From contig UBTA01000041.1 of the NCBI GenBank assembly GCA_900468065.1, forward strand, positions 84,640 through 148,639: DNA of 64,000 bases. Reading direction: 5' to 3'. The DNA is from Hyphomicrobiales bacterium. Its GTDB lineage: Bacteria > Pseudomonadota > Alphaproteobacteria > Rhizobiales > Rhizobiaceae. The translations under genes and the position numbers were made by a program. How positions within the stretch are numbered: the first letter of the stretch is position 1; the number at the start of each line of letters is the position of its first letter. Shown here in pieces: positions 1-7,763 of the stretch. Under the pieces are notes generated by a model. That model was not told where the DNA came from. It saw nothing but the letters and a program-made list of their open reading frames with translations, and made no database searches.

Positions 1-482
1 TGGGTAACGATGACCGGCAGCGCGTTTGGCTGCTTCGATTTCACATGGATGAAGTGGATATCGACGCCGTCTATATTTGTCACGTACTGAGGCAGGGCAT
101 TGAGCTTGGCTTCGACCTGTCGCCAGTCGTACGCGCTTGCCCAATAATCGGCGAGCTTTTGCATCACCGATCGCCGAACGCCCTGGCTGTCGTCTCCCAC
201 AAGCTCCTCGCTCGGCCATCTGGTTGCCTGAACCCGCCGCTTAAGGTCGGCAAGGGCCTCATCCGTTGCATGGAACTGGAAGGGACGGATGGTTTCGTCG
301 ACGGCCGGCTGGACTTCGGACGCGCCCTTTGTAGAAGCCTGGGCAACCTGGACTGTGCTCCGCTCTGGAGAGTTCGTTTGGGCCTGAACCACGACTGCAG
401 GAAGCAAGATTGCGATCGCTCCAGCCAATACGGTGCCGGCGAAGCGATTGCGGCTGCCGGTTATCAAATAGGGTCTCGACAT
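1..482 (-). CDS. Epoxide hydrolase, N-terminal part (cut by window edge)
   Basis: This is the first 160 codons of a leftward gene that runs off the window. The N-terminus (MSRPYLITGS) is followed by a hydrophobic stretch ending near residue 32 (VVVQAQ), which looks like a signal peptide. From about residue 53 the sequence has the epoxide-hydrolase N-terminal (EHN) pattern: IRPFQFHATDEALADLKRRV, then the RWPSEE and ADYW..YDWR segments that precede the alpha/beta-hydrolase core in this family. The catalytic Asp-His-Asp/Glu part lies outside the window. I chose the ATG at 482 because GGAGA lies six bases upstream of it; an in-frame ATG at 488 lies directly against that GGAGA. It probably belongs to the adjoining redox/detoxification block. 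Confidence 0.75.
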   Translation of the reverse strand, partial: MSRPYLITGSRNRFAGTVLAGAIAILLPAVVVQAQTNSPERSTVQVAQASTKGASEVQPAVDETIRPFQFHATDEALADLKRRVQATRWPSEELVGDDSQGVRRSVMQKLADYWASAYDWRQVEAKLNALPQYVTNIDGVDIHFIHVKSKQPNALPVIVT

Positions 483-540
483 GATCATTCTCCGTGTTGC
501 GAATGTCGGTGAAACGCCGCCGACAGCGGGCGGGGACGCG

Positions 541-1341
541 TCATCCCCCTAATCGGTAGCGGGCGGCCGGCACGCTACGGGAGAGGTTTGGCACGAGTTT
601 CTGGCGCGCCGCTTCATACGCATCCCAGTCGGCAGCGTCCGGCAGCGATGGGATGGTTACGCGTTCCCCAAGATCGAAGCCGGCAAGCGCGGCATCCACC
701 ATATCTTCGGCCGACATGACAATCTCGCTCGGTATGTGCTCCAGGGGCGTACCGGCAATGTCCCAGAAATCGGTCGCTGTCGCGCCCGGGAGAACAGCCT
801 GGACCCGGATATTGTAGTCCGCAAGCTCCTTTTGAAGCGACACAGTGAAAGCCAGAACAAAGGCCTTGCTTCCACCGTACACGCCGTTCAGCCGCTCAGG
901 CGCGATACCGACGATCGAGGCGATGTTGATGACCGAGCCTGAGCCACGTTTTACGAAGCCGGGTACCGCGGCATAGGTCAGCCGCGTCAGGGCGCTGACG
1001 TTCAGCGTGATCATCTCTTCCATCTTGACGATATCGGCTGAGAGCAGTGTTGCGGTCGCGCCGATACCGGCATTATTGACCAGTGTGGTGATGCTTGCAT
1101 CGGTCCGAAGTACTTTCTCGACCCGGCCAAGGTCATCCCTGTTTCCAAGGTCTGCGGCGACGACTTCAACGGCGCGGCCTGTGTCGTCGGCAAGGCGTTC
1201 GGCCAGCGCGTCCAGGCGGGCCTTGTTGCGAGCCACCAGGATCAGGTCATAGCCCCGGCGGGCCAAGCGATCTGCATAAATAGCGCCGATACCAGAGGAA
1301 GCGCCGGTAATCAGTGCGGTGCCATTCAAGTTCTCAATCAT
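541..1341 (-). CDS. Short-chain dehydrogenase/reductase (SDR)
   Basis: This is a classical cytosolic NAD(P)-dependent SDR of about 266 residues. The TGASSGIG nucleotide-binding motif lies near residue 13, NNAGIG follows at about 90, and the catalytic Ser is in the INIAS segment, with YGGSK providing the Tyr and Lys. The start at 1341 has GGAGAT directly upstream; an in-frame ATG at 1353 overlaps that site and is less likely. The substrate cannot be deduced. It is transcribed divergently from the flavin oxidoreductase at 1597, and the shared gap holds one copy of the four-half-site operator found four times in this block. It therefore probably belongs to the same stress regulon as Ohr and DipZ. 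Confidence 0.85.
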   Translation of the reverse strand: MIENLNGTALITGASSGIGAIYADRLARRGYDLILVARNKARLDALAERLADDTGRAVEVVAADLGNRDDLGRVEKVLRTDASITTLVNNAGIGATATLLSADIVKMEEMITLNVSALTRLTYAAVPGFVKRGSGSVINIASIVGIAPERLNGVYGGSKAFVLAFTVSLQKELADYNIRVQAVLPGATATDFWDIAGTPLEHIPSEIVMSAEDMVDAALAGFDLGERVTIPSLPDAADWDAYEAARQKLVPNLSRSVPAARYRLGG

Positions 1342-1394
1342 AGCAATCTCCATCAGGTTGAATGTCCAGCGCTGATAGTAAGGCCGTGAACGTC

Positions 1395-1439
1395 TGTCTC
1401 AAATGTCGTATATCCGTCATTTCAGGACACTCCATGACA
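1395..1439. promoter_or_regulatory. Four-half-site operator, copy A
   Basis: TGT occurs at 1395 and 1404 on the plus strand, and ACA at 1427 and 1437 (offsets 0, 9, 32, 42). The arrangement is two direct half-sites facing two inverted ones. It lies 53 bases upstream of the SDR start and 157 bases upstream of the flavin oxidoreductase start. The same layout recurs at 3901, 5901 and 6897. Confidence 0.55.
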
Positions 1440-1596
1440 AGACCCGGACGGTATGAGCAGCGTGCAAGGAGTGTCCCCCTCTCTGAGTTCGACAACATTC
1501 GTGTTGATCGCATCACGTGGGCTGGAGGAGGCTCATGTGGTATCGTCGCTCGGTCAGCCTCGACGACCACGCAACGGGATAGTTTGGAGCAGTCTG

Positions 1597-2952
1597 ATGC
1601 AAAGGTTTGATGCAATTTTCATTGGTGCAGGCCAGGCCAGCCCGTCTCTTGCAGCCCGGATGGCCGAGCGCGGCATGACGGTTGCGCTTGTCGAACGAAA
1701 ATTTCTCGGCGGCACCTGCGTCAATGCCGGTTGCATGCCAACCAAGACATTGGTCGCCAGCGCCCGCGCTGCCCATGTCAGCCGGCGCGCCGGCGCGTTT
1801 GGCGTGACGATTACGGGCGAAATCTCCGTCGACATGCAAGCCGTCCGGCAACGTGCACACCAAATAACCATGGACGCCCGCAATGGGCTGTCGGAATGGC
1901 TCGGCACCACGGACGGCATCGTCATCATTTATGGCCATGCGCGGTTTGCGGCCCCCGACAGGATCGCCGTCAACGGCGATACCCTGACTGCCCCACGAAT
2001 ATTCCTCAACGTCGGGGCTCGCCCGGTTATCCCTGATCTGCCTGGTATCGCAGACGTCGATTACCTCACCAGCACGTCGATCCTGGACATCGACACCCTC
2101 CCCCGCCACCTCGCGATAATCGGCGGAAGCTACATCGGCCTGGAGTTCGCGCAGATGTATCGGCGGTTCGGATCGCAAGTCACCGTGATCGAGCGCGGAG
2201 CCCGCATTGCATCGCGCGAGGACGAGGATGTCTCCGAAGCTCTTCGGGACATTCTCGAGGCAGAGGATATTTCTGTCCGCACGGGCGCAGAACGCGTCGC
2301 CTTTGCCCGCCATGGTGACGGGACAAGGGTATCGATGGATGGCATCGACATCGAGGCCAGTCACGTTCTCGTGGCGACCGGTCGCAAGCCGAACACGGAC
2401 GAACTCGGCCTCGACACTGCTGGCGTCAATGTGGACGGCCGCGGCTACATCTTGGTTGACGACAAGCTCGCCACCAATGTCCCTGGAATCTGGGCGCTGG
2501 GCGACTGCAACGGGCGCGGTGCCTTTACCCACACCTCCTACAATGATTTCGAGATTGTTGCCGCCAACCTTCTGGATGACGAAGATCGCAAGGTGTCGAG
2601 CCGGATCCCGGCTTATGCCCTTTATACCGATCCCCCGCTTGGCCGGGTTGGAATGACCGAAAGAGAGGCAGCCGCCGCTGGCCGAAATGTCCTTGTCTCC
2701 ACGCGTCCGATGGCCCGTGTCGGGCGGGCCAGGGAACGTGACGAAACCAGGGGCTTCATGAAAGTGGTCGCCGATGCCGATACCAGAGAAATTCTTGGGG
2801 CCGCCATACTCGGCATAGAAGGCGACGAAGCCATCCACGGGATCATTGATGCCATGAGTGCCGGAACCCGATACACCGATCTCCAATGGTCGGTCCCGAT
2901 CCATCCCACAGTATCGGAGCTTATCCCGACGCTGCTGCGGGGTTTGCGTTAA
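1597..2952 (+). CDS. FAD-dependent pyridine nucleotide-disulfide oxidoreductase (MerA-like, no HMA domain)
   Basis: This 451-residue flavoprotein has the FAD fold at its N-terminus (GAGQASPSLAARM) and the redox-active disulfide GGTCVNAGCMPTK near residues 40-52. An NAD(P) Rossmann motif (IIGGSYIGLEFAQ) follows, then an FAD-binding GDCNGRG segment. The dimerisation domain ends in the IHPTVSE base motif. It resembles proteins often labelled mercuric reductase, but it lacks both the N-terminal metal-binding domain and the C-terminal vicinal cysteines (it ends LLRGLR), so Hg(II) reduction is unlikely. The start at 1597 is preceded by GGAG; the frame stays open further upstream but without coding character. 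It shares a divergent promoter region and operator A with the SDR gene. The physiological substrate is unknown, possibly a quinone or a low-molecular-weight disulfide. Confidence 0.85.
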   Translation: MQRFDAIFIGAGQASPSLAARMAERGMTVALVERKFLGGTCVNAGCMPTKTLVASARAAHVSRRAGAFGVTITGEISVDMQAVRQRAHQITMDARNGLSEWLGTTDGIVIIYGHARFAAPDRIAVNGDTLTAPRIFLNVGARPVIPDLPGIADVDYLTSTSILDIDTLPRHLAIIGGSYIGLEFAQMYRRFGSQVTVIERGARIASREDEDVSEALRDILEAEDISVRTGAERVAFARHGDGTRVSMDGIDIEASHVLVATGRKPNTDELGLDTAGVNVDGRGYILVDDKLATNVPGIWALGDCNGRGAFTHTSYNDFEIVAANLLDDEDRKVSSRIPAYALYTDPPLGRVGMTEREAAAAGRNVLVSTRPMARVGRARERDETRGFMKVVADADTREILGAAILGIEGDEAIHGIIDAMSAGTRYTDLQWSVPIHPTVSELIPTLLRGLR

Positions 2953-2993
2953 AATGACGGGTTGCCGCCAAGGAACGGGTAGCCGCCCCCAGG

Positions 2994-3191
2994 TTAGCTG
3001 TTCCAAGAGACACCGCCAGGAAACACGCTGATGAAACCTGTTTTCTGAGCAGAAAACGCAAGTGGCAGTTTGGGCGAGGCGGTGCCGGTATCGCTTGCAA
3101 ACGAGACTGGCGGTTGACGCGGATCTGTGTCGTATGCGCAGGGCGAGGCCAGCACGGCTAGTCCTACAAGGCCCATAATGAAAAAACGCAT
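2994..3191 (-). CDS. Small putative exported protein
   Basis: This is a 65-residue frame with a convincing signal peptide (MRFFIMGLVGLAVLASPCA) followed by a short polar mature part of about 45 residues (YDTDPRQPPVSF...). A purine-rich GAAGGA lies about nine bases before the ATG. I do not recognise a family. The cysteine is not in a good lipobox (ASPC), so a periplasmic peptide is more likely than a lipoprotein. The gene converges on the flavin oxidoreductase (stop at 2952). No copy of the block's operator lies upstream. It could be a chance frame. Confidence 0.45.
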   Translation of the reverse strand: MRFFIMGLVGLAVLASPCAYDTDPRQPPVSFASDTGTASPKLPLAFSAQKTGFISVFPGGVSWNS

Positions 3192-3374
3192 GGTGGCTGT
3201 CCTTCAATTGACCTGGTGACTGCCGAAGTCTAGCACCCCGGCAGGATTGAAAACCTCAGACCTGACGTCCGGAATCGGCCTCACCGCGGCAATCGAAGAG
3301 CTGGCGCGAAGCTCCGCCGCGAAAAGCGCCCCGCACTTCTCAGGCCGCGAGTGACCGGTTCAGAGAGAGCTCGC

Positions 3375-3791
3375 TCAAACAATGGTGATCACCACGTCGA
3401 TGTTGCCGCGTGTGGCCTTGGAATACGGGCACGTCTGGTGTGCCGCCTCAGCCAGCTCCCGGGCGGCGTCTGGTTCAATACCTGGCAGGTTCACGTTGAG
3501 GCGGGCCTGCAGGAAGTAGGCGCCATCGCCGTTGACCAGATCGACTTCGGCATCCACGGCAGTCTCTGCCGGCAGCGCAATCTTCATCTTGCGGGCGGCA
3601 AGACCCATGGCCCCGATGAAACAGGCAGACCAGCCTGCTGCGAACAGTTGCTCCGGGTTAGTGCCGGCGCCGGATGTCCCGGGCGATGACAGCTTGATCT
3701 CGAGATTGCCATCGGAGCTGCGCGAAGCGCCGTCACGGCCGCCGGTGGTGTGGGTCTTGCCGGTATAGAGAACTTTTTCGATTTGGGTCAT
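3375..3791 (-). CDS. ohr: Organic hydroperoxide resistance protein (Ohr/OsmC family)
   Basis: This 138-residue thiol peroxidase reduces organic and fatty-acid hydroperoxides. Both redox cysteines of Ohr are present: Cys57 in GWSACFIGAM (peroxidatic) and Cys121 in HQTCPYSKATRGN (resolving). The N-terminal VLYTGKTHTTGGRDG segment is typical of Ohr rather than OsmC. The ATG at 3791 has GGAAG upstream; in-frame codons further upstream lack a ribosome site. No MarR-type OhrR gene is next to it, which is unusual for ohr. Instead, operator copy B lies 109 bases upstream, together with an 18-bp block shared with the dipZ promoter. It is probably controlled by the two-component system at 7023-9082. 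Confidence 0.92.
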   Translation of the reverse strand: MTQIEKVLYTGKTHTTGGRDGASRSSDGNLEIKLSSPGTSGAGTNPEQLFAAGWSACFIGAMGLAARKMKIALPAETAVDAEVDLVNGDGAYFLQARLNVNLPGIEPDAARELAEAAHQTCPYSKATRGNIDVVITIV

Positions 3792-3866
3792 CACAGAGCT
3801 TCCTTTGAATTTTGGCGCCTTGGCGCAATGACTGCTCACCAGCCATGGACGGCATAAGGCGATCAG

Positions 3867-3884
3867 GACGTATCCCGCATGTGT
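3867..3884 (-). promoter_or_regulatory. 18-bp block shared by the ohr and dipZ promoters, copy 1
   Basis: The plus strand reads GACGTATCCCGCATGTGT. It matches 17 of 18 bases at 5866-5883 and lies at the same distance (17 bases) from its operator. It may be the core promoter of ohr (GGGATAC on the transcribed sense strand) or a further regulator site. Confidence 0.4.
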
Positions 3885-3900
3885 GTGGATTGAGCGGAAG

Positions 3901-3944
3901 TGTAAGCCAGTGTGTCAGGCGGCGGGCTGATACAGTGTGGTGCA
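3901..3944. promoter_or_regulatory. Four-half-site operator, copy B (ohr)
   Basis: TGT occurs at 3901 and 3911, ACA at 3932, and a GCA variant at 3942 (offsets 0, 10, 31, 41). The inner arms form a near-perfect inverted repeat: TGTGTCAG (3911-3918) against CTGATACA (3927-3934). It lies 109 bases upstream of ohr. Confidence 0.6.
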
Positions 3945-4037
3945 AAACGCCGCTGACGAGTCGCCTGCCCGCAAAGAGGCAGGATCTTCCCGCGGGCTTG
4001 TGTCACCGGCAGCGAAGCTTGTAACCGCCGGTGCTTT

Positions 4038-5804
4038 TCATCCGAATGTGAAGACGAAGGCTTCGACGCCTGGGTCGAGAAAGCGGATTTCGAAGGTCCG
4101 CTCCTGGACATCGGCCGCCTGCCGCACAAGTTGATAGAGCCGGGTTTCCGAGACAGTGCCGTTGCCATCGGCATCGACGTCGTTGCCATGGTTTTCGCCC
4201 GGCACATTGCCATCGACCTTCACCTGGAACCGGACCGGTTTGTCACCGGCGCCCGTGCCGAGCACCAGATGCAGATCGCGGGCGCTGAATTGGTAAGTGA
4301 TGCCGCCGCCTGCCCTGTTCAGCGTTGCCTGCTCGGGCCCGACAGTCCAGTTTCCGGACAGGCCCCACTCGTTCAGCCGGGGCTCGGCCGCGGTATAGTC
4401 CTGCGCCCGGTCCCCGCTCATCCCTTGCGGCGAGACGAAGTTCTGCGCCCGCTTATAGCCGATAGAGGTCTCAGCGGACCGGAGATGGCCAAGGTCGGGG
4501 GCCACATGGGCGCCCTTCGCATCAGGCGCTGTGATGTCCTTGCGGGCCCTTTGACTTCCTGCCTCGGCCAGGAGATCCTGAATGACCTTTTCGGACGCGT
4601 CGTACTCGCCCTCGCCAAAATGATGGTAGCGGATCTGGCCATCGACGTCTGCGATATAATGGGCTGGCCAATAACTGTTCTGGAAGGCGCGCCAGATATT
4701 GAAGTCGTTGTCGACTGCGACGGGATAGCTGATCTGGAACTCATTGATGGCGCGCTTGACGTTGTCGATCTTCTTTTCGAAGGCGAATTCCGGCGCGTGC
4801 ACGCCGATGACGACAAGGCCCTGATCCTTATATTTTTCCGCCCATTCCCGAACATAGGGAACGGTGCGAATGCAGTTGATGCAGGAGTAGGTCCAGAAGT
4901 CGATCAGCACCACCTTGCCGCGCAGCTCATCGCTCGTCAGCGGCGGTGAATTCAGCCACTCGACCGCTCCGCCAAGCGACGGCAACAGACCTTCAACCGG
5001 AAGGCCGCTGTGAAAACCCCGACGCGCATCGCCAGCCGTAAGCGCCATGCTGCCCGCGCCATCAGCAGAAGCCGGCCTGTCGATTTTAACCGCATTGATC
5101 AGTGCCTGTTCAATTTTGCTGGTGCTTGCGCTCGAAAGCCGCGCCAGAGCACCGGTATCAGCACCCAGACCAATGGCTGCGACCCCGGAGAGCACCGCGA
5201 TGCCGAAGCCGCGGCGAACCCATTCGCCCATGCCCAGCGATTGCTTCATGACCGCGAAAACACGGCCGCCGATCAACAGAGCCAGTGCGAGTGATGTCGC
5301 AGCGCCGGCGGAATAGGAAAGAAGCAGCACTGTGGTTTGGATGTTCGCACCCTGGAGAGCCGCGCCCGTCAACACCAGGCCGAGAATGGGTCCCGCGCAT
5401 GGCGCCCACAGCAGTCCGGTCGCAACGCCTAGGAGGGTTGAGCTCCTGACCGTGGATGTTTTCGAGGTCTTACCGTTCGAGCTTAGAAGGCGGTTTCCAA
5501 ATGCAACGACGGGCTGCGTGATGATGGTGGCGACGCGCGGCGACAGAAGCGTCACTCCGAAAAGGGCAAGGAGCGCAATCGCGGCGTAGCGGCCATACTC
5601 ATTGGCGTGAACCGCCCAACTTCCGCCGACGGCAGCAAGCGTTGCAACGGCCGCAAATGTGGCGACCATGCCGAGCAGCATCGGCAGGGTGCTTTTGATA
5701 AAGGGCTGCTCTGCCCGGGCAAAGACAAAGGGAAGGACCGGCAGGATGCAGGGACTGAGTATTGTCAGCGCACCTCCGAGATACGCTATGAAGAGAAGGG
5801 TCAT
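4038..5804 (-). CDS. dipZ: DipZ-type CcdA-thioredoxin fusion (thiol-disulfide transport)
   Basis: This is a 588-residue inner-membrane protein with a periplasmic redox domain. Residues 1-215 form a CcdA/DsbD-beta-like membrane unit with its paired cysteines, Cys19 in LSPCILPVLP and Cys136 in LLWAPCAGP. A linker leads to a TlpA/AhpC-like thioredoxin domain at about 285-420, whose active site is Cys308-Ile-Asn-Cys311 (FWTYSCINC). The last 130 or so residues form the beta-rich domain typical of DipZ proteins. The family moves electrons from the cytosol across the membrane to periplasmic thiols. The gene follows ohr in position and orientation and has the same promoter architecture (operator C and the 18-bp block). 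This supports a joint role in repairing oxidised thiols. Confidence 0.88.
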   Translation of the reverse strand: MTLLFIAYLGGALTILSPCILPVLPFVFARAEQPFIKSTLPMLLGMVATFAAVATLAAVGGSWAVHANEYGRYAAIALLALFGVTLLSPRVATIITQPVVAFGNRLLSSNGKTSKTSTVRSSTLLGVATGLLWAPCAGPILGLVLTGAALQGANIQTTVLLLSYSAGAATSLALALLIGGRVFAVMKQSLGMGEWVRRGFGIAVLSGVAAIGLGADTGALARLSSASTSKIEQALINAVKIDRPASADGAGSMALTAGDARRGFHSGLPVEGLLPSLGGAVEWLNSPPLTSDELRGKVVLIDFWTYSCINCIRTVPYVREWAEKYKDQGLVVIGVHAPEFAFEKKIDNVKRAINEFQISYPVAVDNDFNIWRAFQNSYWPAHYIADVDGQIRYHHFGEGEYDASEKVIQDLLAEAGSQRARKDITAPDAKGAHVAPDLGHLRSAETSIGYKRAQNFVSPQGMSGDRAQDYTAAEPRLNEWGLSGNWTVGPEQATLNRAGGGITYQFSARDLHLVLGTGAGDKPVRFQVKVDGNVPGENHGNDVDADGNGTVSETRLYQLVRQAADVQERTFEIRFLDPGVEAFVFTFG

Positions 5805-5865
5805 CGTCGTTTCCTCAACCTGAAGGGATGGCGCTGAGATCAGCGCAGCCGCATCAGGCGGTATC

Positions 5866-5883
5866 GACGTATCCCGGATGTGT
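5866..5883 (-). promoter_or_regulatory. 18-bp block shared by the ohr and dipZ promoters, copy 2
   Basis: The plus strand reads GACGTATCCCGGATGTGT, which is 17 of 18 identical to 3867-3884. It lies 18 bases from operator C and 62 bases upstream of dipZ. Confidence 0.4.
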
Positions 5884-5900
5884 TCCGATCGGCCGGGAAC

Positions 5901-5945
5901 TGTACCAAAATGTGTGCATAGGCCTGATTGTTACAGTGAGCTACA
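5901..5945. promoter_or_regulatory. Four-half-site operator, copy C (dipZ)
   Basis: TGT occurs at 5901 and 5911, and ACA at 5933 and 5943 (offsets 0, 10, 32, 42). The spacing is identical to copy D. It lies 96 bases upstream of dipZ. Confidence 0.6.
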
Positions 5946-5966
5946 CGCAAATTGGGATTCTTCTTA

Positions 5967-5995
5967 CTGGTGCCGTCCGGTTCGGGCGGCACCAG
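5967..5995 (-). terminator. Stem-loop after the alpha/beta hydrolase gene
   Basis: A perfect 9-bp stem (CTGGTGCCG / CGGCACCAG) with further pairing inside the loop (CCG/CGG) lies 14 bases after the hydrolase stop. No clear U tract follows on the minus strand, so it may be a 3'-end stabiliser or a bidirectional barrier rather than a strong intrinsic terminator. Confidence 0.5.
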
Positions 5996-6009
5996 TTTGG
6001 CTGTCAGGG

Positions 6010-6777
6010 TCAGTGGGAGACGGCTCGCGCCGCCGTGACGATCAGCGCCGCGACAACGTCCGGCTTTGATGCATAGACGGCGTGGCTGGCCTTGACTTCG
6101 GAGACCTTGCTGCCAGCCCGCTTGGCCATATCGCGTTCGAGGTCTGGATTGATCGACCTGTCTTCAGTTGCAACGAGCGCCCAGCTTGGTTTCGACTTCC
6201 AAGCCGGAGCACTTGCCTCCGTCGTGAACGCCCTCTGCGACGCAAAGACCTGCGACCGCGCCAGAAATTCAGCATCGGCCTTGGGCAGGTCCGCAGCGAA
6301 AAGTTCTGGAAACGCTTCGGGATCCAGATAGAAGAAATGGTCCTTGGTTACGAGAAGTCCGCCCTTCTTCATGTTGATCACCGGTTTGCTCTGGGCCAGA
6401 TCCACCAGGCTTTCGCCAGCGTCGGGCTGGAACGCGGCGATATAGACGAGGCCTGCGACGTTCTCGGCATTGCCGGCATCGCTGATCACCATGCCTCCAT
6501 AGCTGTGGCCGACCAGGATGGCTGGACCGTCCTGAAGTGCAAGCACCCGTTTGACGGCCGAAATATCGTCTTCGAGGGATGTCAGAGGCTGTTGAACAAC
6601 GGTCACGCTGTACCCTTTTTTCGTCAGGGCATCGGAAACATCGCGCCATCCTGAACCGTCGGCGAAGGCACCATGGGCGATGACGACATTTTTCACCTCG
6701 GCGGCCGAGGCGCCGGAAACGGGTGTGGCGGCAGAGAGCGCGAGAGCGGCAATCGCGAGCGAAAGAAGCTGTTTCAT
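6010..6777 (-). CDS. Secreted alpha/beta hydrolase
   Basis: This is a 255-residue alpha/beta-fold hydrolase with a signal peptide (MKQLLSLAIAALALSAATPV, cleavage near ASAAE at about 25). VIAHGAFADGSGW is the oxyanion region, GHSYGG is the nucleophile elbow (Ser), and HAVYAS near the C-terminus carries the catalytic His. It belongs to the small salicylate-esterase-like hydrolases often found in stress or detoxification clusters; the substrate is unknown. AAGGAAAT precedes the ATG at 6777. It is divergent from the response regulator at 7023, and operator D lies between them, 119 bases upstream of this start. This fits membership in the ohr-dipZ regulon. Confidence 0.85.
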   Translation of the reverse strand: MKQLLSLAIAALALSAATPVSGASAAEVKNVVIAHGAFADGSGWRDVSDALTKKGYSVTVVQQPLTSLEDDISAVKRVLALQDGPAILVGHSYGGMVISDAGNAENVAGLVYIAAFQPDAGESLVDLAQSKPVINMKKGGLLVTKDHFFYLDPEAFPELFAADLPKADAEFLARSQVFASQRAFTTEASAPAWKSKPSWALVATEDRSINPDLERDMAKRAGSKVSEVKASHAVYASKPDVVAALIVTAARAVSH

Positions 6778-6896
6778 TGCGACATTTCCTTCAGGTTCGG
6801 GCCCCCGCAGGGATCGCGGCGGCGACGGAGACACGTGTCATTCACACGCTTTTCCACCAGGGTGAAGGATGGGCGGACGGCTTGGGGCGAAAATTT

Positions 6897-6941
6897 TGTC
6901 AGGCAATGTATCGAGCAGAAATGCTGATACAGTGGCTTACA
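6897..6941. promoter_or_regulatory. Four-half-site operator, copy D (hydrolase / response regulator)
   Basis: TGT occurs at 6897 and 6907, and ACA at 6929 and 6939 (offsets 0, 10, 32, 42), spacing identical to copy C. The inner arms TGTATC and GATACA are perfect inverted repeats. It lies 119 bases upstream of the hydrolase and 81 bases upstream of the response-regulator start, so autoregulation is possible. Confidence 0.6.
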
Positions 6942-7022
6942 ATTCTTCAGAAATTGCGCCTCGACCAACCACGGGACTATGCTGCTAAGGCTGTGCCAGG
7001 ACCCGACAGAAAGTGCAAAGCC

Positions 7023-7763
7023 ATGGATCATATCGATCACATCCTGATCGTCGACGATGACCGCGAAATCCGCGAGCTGGTTTCGAGCTACCTCAAGAAG
7101 AACGGGCTGCGCGTCACCGTAGCCGCCGACGGCCGGCACATGCGGGCCTTTCTTGAAACCGACTCGGTCGATCTGATCGTTCTCGATGTGATGATGCCGG
7201 GGGATGACGGGCTTGTGCTTTGCCGGGAGCTACGGGCCGGAAAGCACAAGGCAACCCCCATCCTGATGCTGACGGCGCGGAGTGACGAAACCGACCGCAT
7301 CATTGGCCTGGAAATGGGCGCCGACGATTATCTGGTAAAACCATTTGCTGCGAGGGAGTTGCTTGCCCGCATCAATGCGGTCCTGCGCCGCACCCGGATG
7401 CTTCCTCCCAATCTGCAGATCACCGAAGCCGGACAGCTGCTGAAATTCGGCGCCTGGCAGCTCGACACATCCAACCGCCATCTGCTCGACGAGAACGGCA
7501 CCATCGTGACGCTGAGCGGTGCCGAATACCGGCTGCTGCGCGTCTTCGTCGATCATCCGCAGCGCGTCCTGAACCGGGATCAGCTTTTGAACCTGACCCA
7601 GGGCCGCGATGCCGAGCTGTTCGATCGTTCCATCGACCTTCTGGTCAGCCGCCTTCGCCAGCGCCTGCACGACGACGCCCGCGAACCGGCCTATATTAAG
7701 ACGGTGCGCAGCGAAGGTTACGTCTTTTCTGTACCGGTCCAGATCATCGAGGCCAGATCGTGA
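7023..7763 (+). CDS. OmpR-family response regulator
   Basis: This is a 246-residue two-domain regulator. The receiver domain (residues 7-120) has the acidic pocket DDD (11-13), the phospho-acceptor Asp55 in LIVLDVMMPG, a Thr/Ser switch position in LMLTARS and Lys106 in DDYLVKPF. The winged-helix DNA-binding domain runs from about 140 to 240 (LSGAEYRLLRVFVDHPQRVLNRDQLL...VDLLVSRLRQRL-like, ending in KTVRSEGYVF). The ATG at 7023 begins the receiver domain; the frame is open upstream without domain character, and the ribosome site is weak. The stop overlaps the kinase start by four bases (GTGA). OmpR-type proteins bind direct half-sites about 10 bp apart, which is the arrangement seen in operators A-D. 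It is the best candidate regulator for this block. Confidence 0.92.
   Translation: MDHIDHILIVDDDREIRELVSSYLKKNGLRVTVAADGRHMRAFLETDSVDLIVLDVMMPGDDGLVLCRELRAGKHKATPILMLTARSDETDRIIGLEMGADDYLVKPFAARELLARINAVLRRTRMLPPNLQITEAGQLLKFGAWQLDTSNRHLLDENGTIVTLSGAEYRLLRVFVDHPQRVLNRDQLLNLTQGRDAELFDRSIDLLVSRLRQRLHDDAREPAYIKTVRSEGYVFSVPVQIIEARS

Noticed and set aside
45..512. Open frame of 155 codons on the plus strand at the left edge
   Set aside because: It is antisense to the epoxide hydrolase, which has a signal peptide and family motifs.
1597..2952. Naming this gene merA, mercuric reductase
   Set aside because: The metal-binding domain and the C-terminal cysteine pair are absent, and no mer genes are nearby.
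1513..3207. Long open frame of 564 codons on the minus strand opposite the flavin oxidoreductase
   Set aside because: It lies antisense to a gene with clear motifs, has no domain character, and follows from the codon bias of GC-rich DNA.
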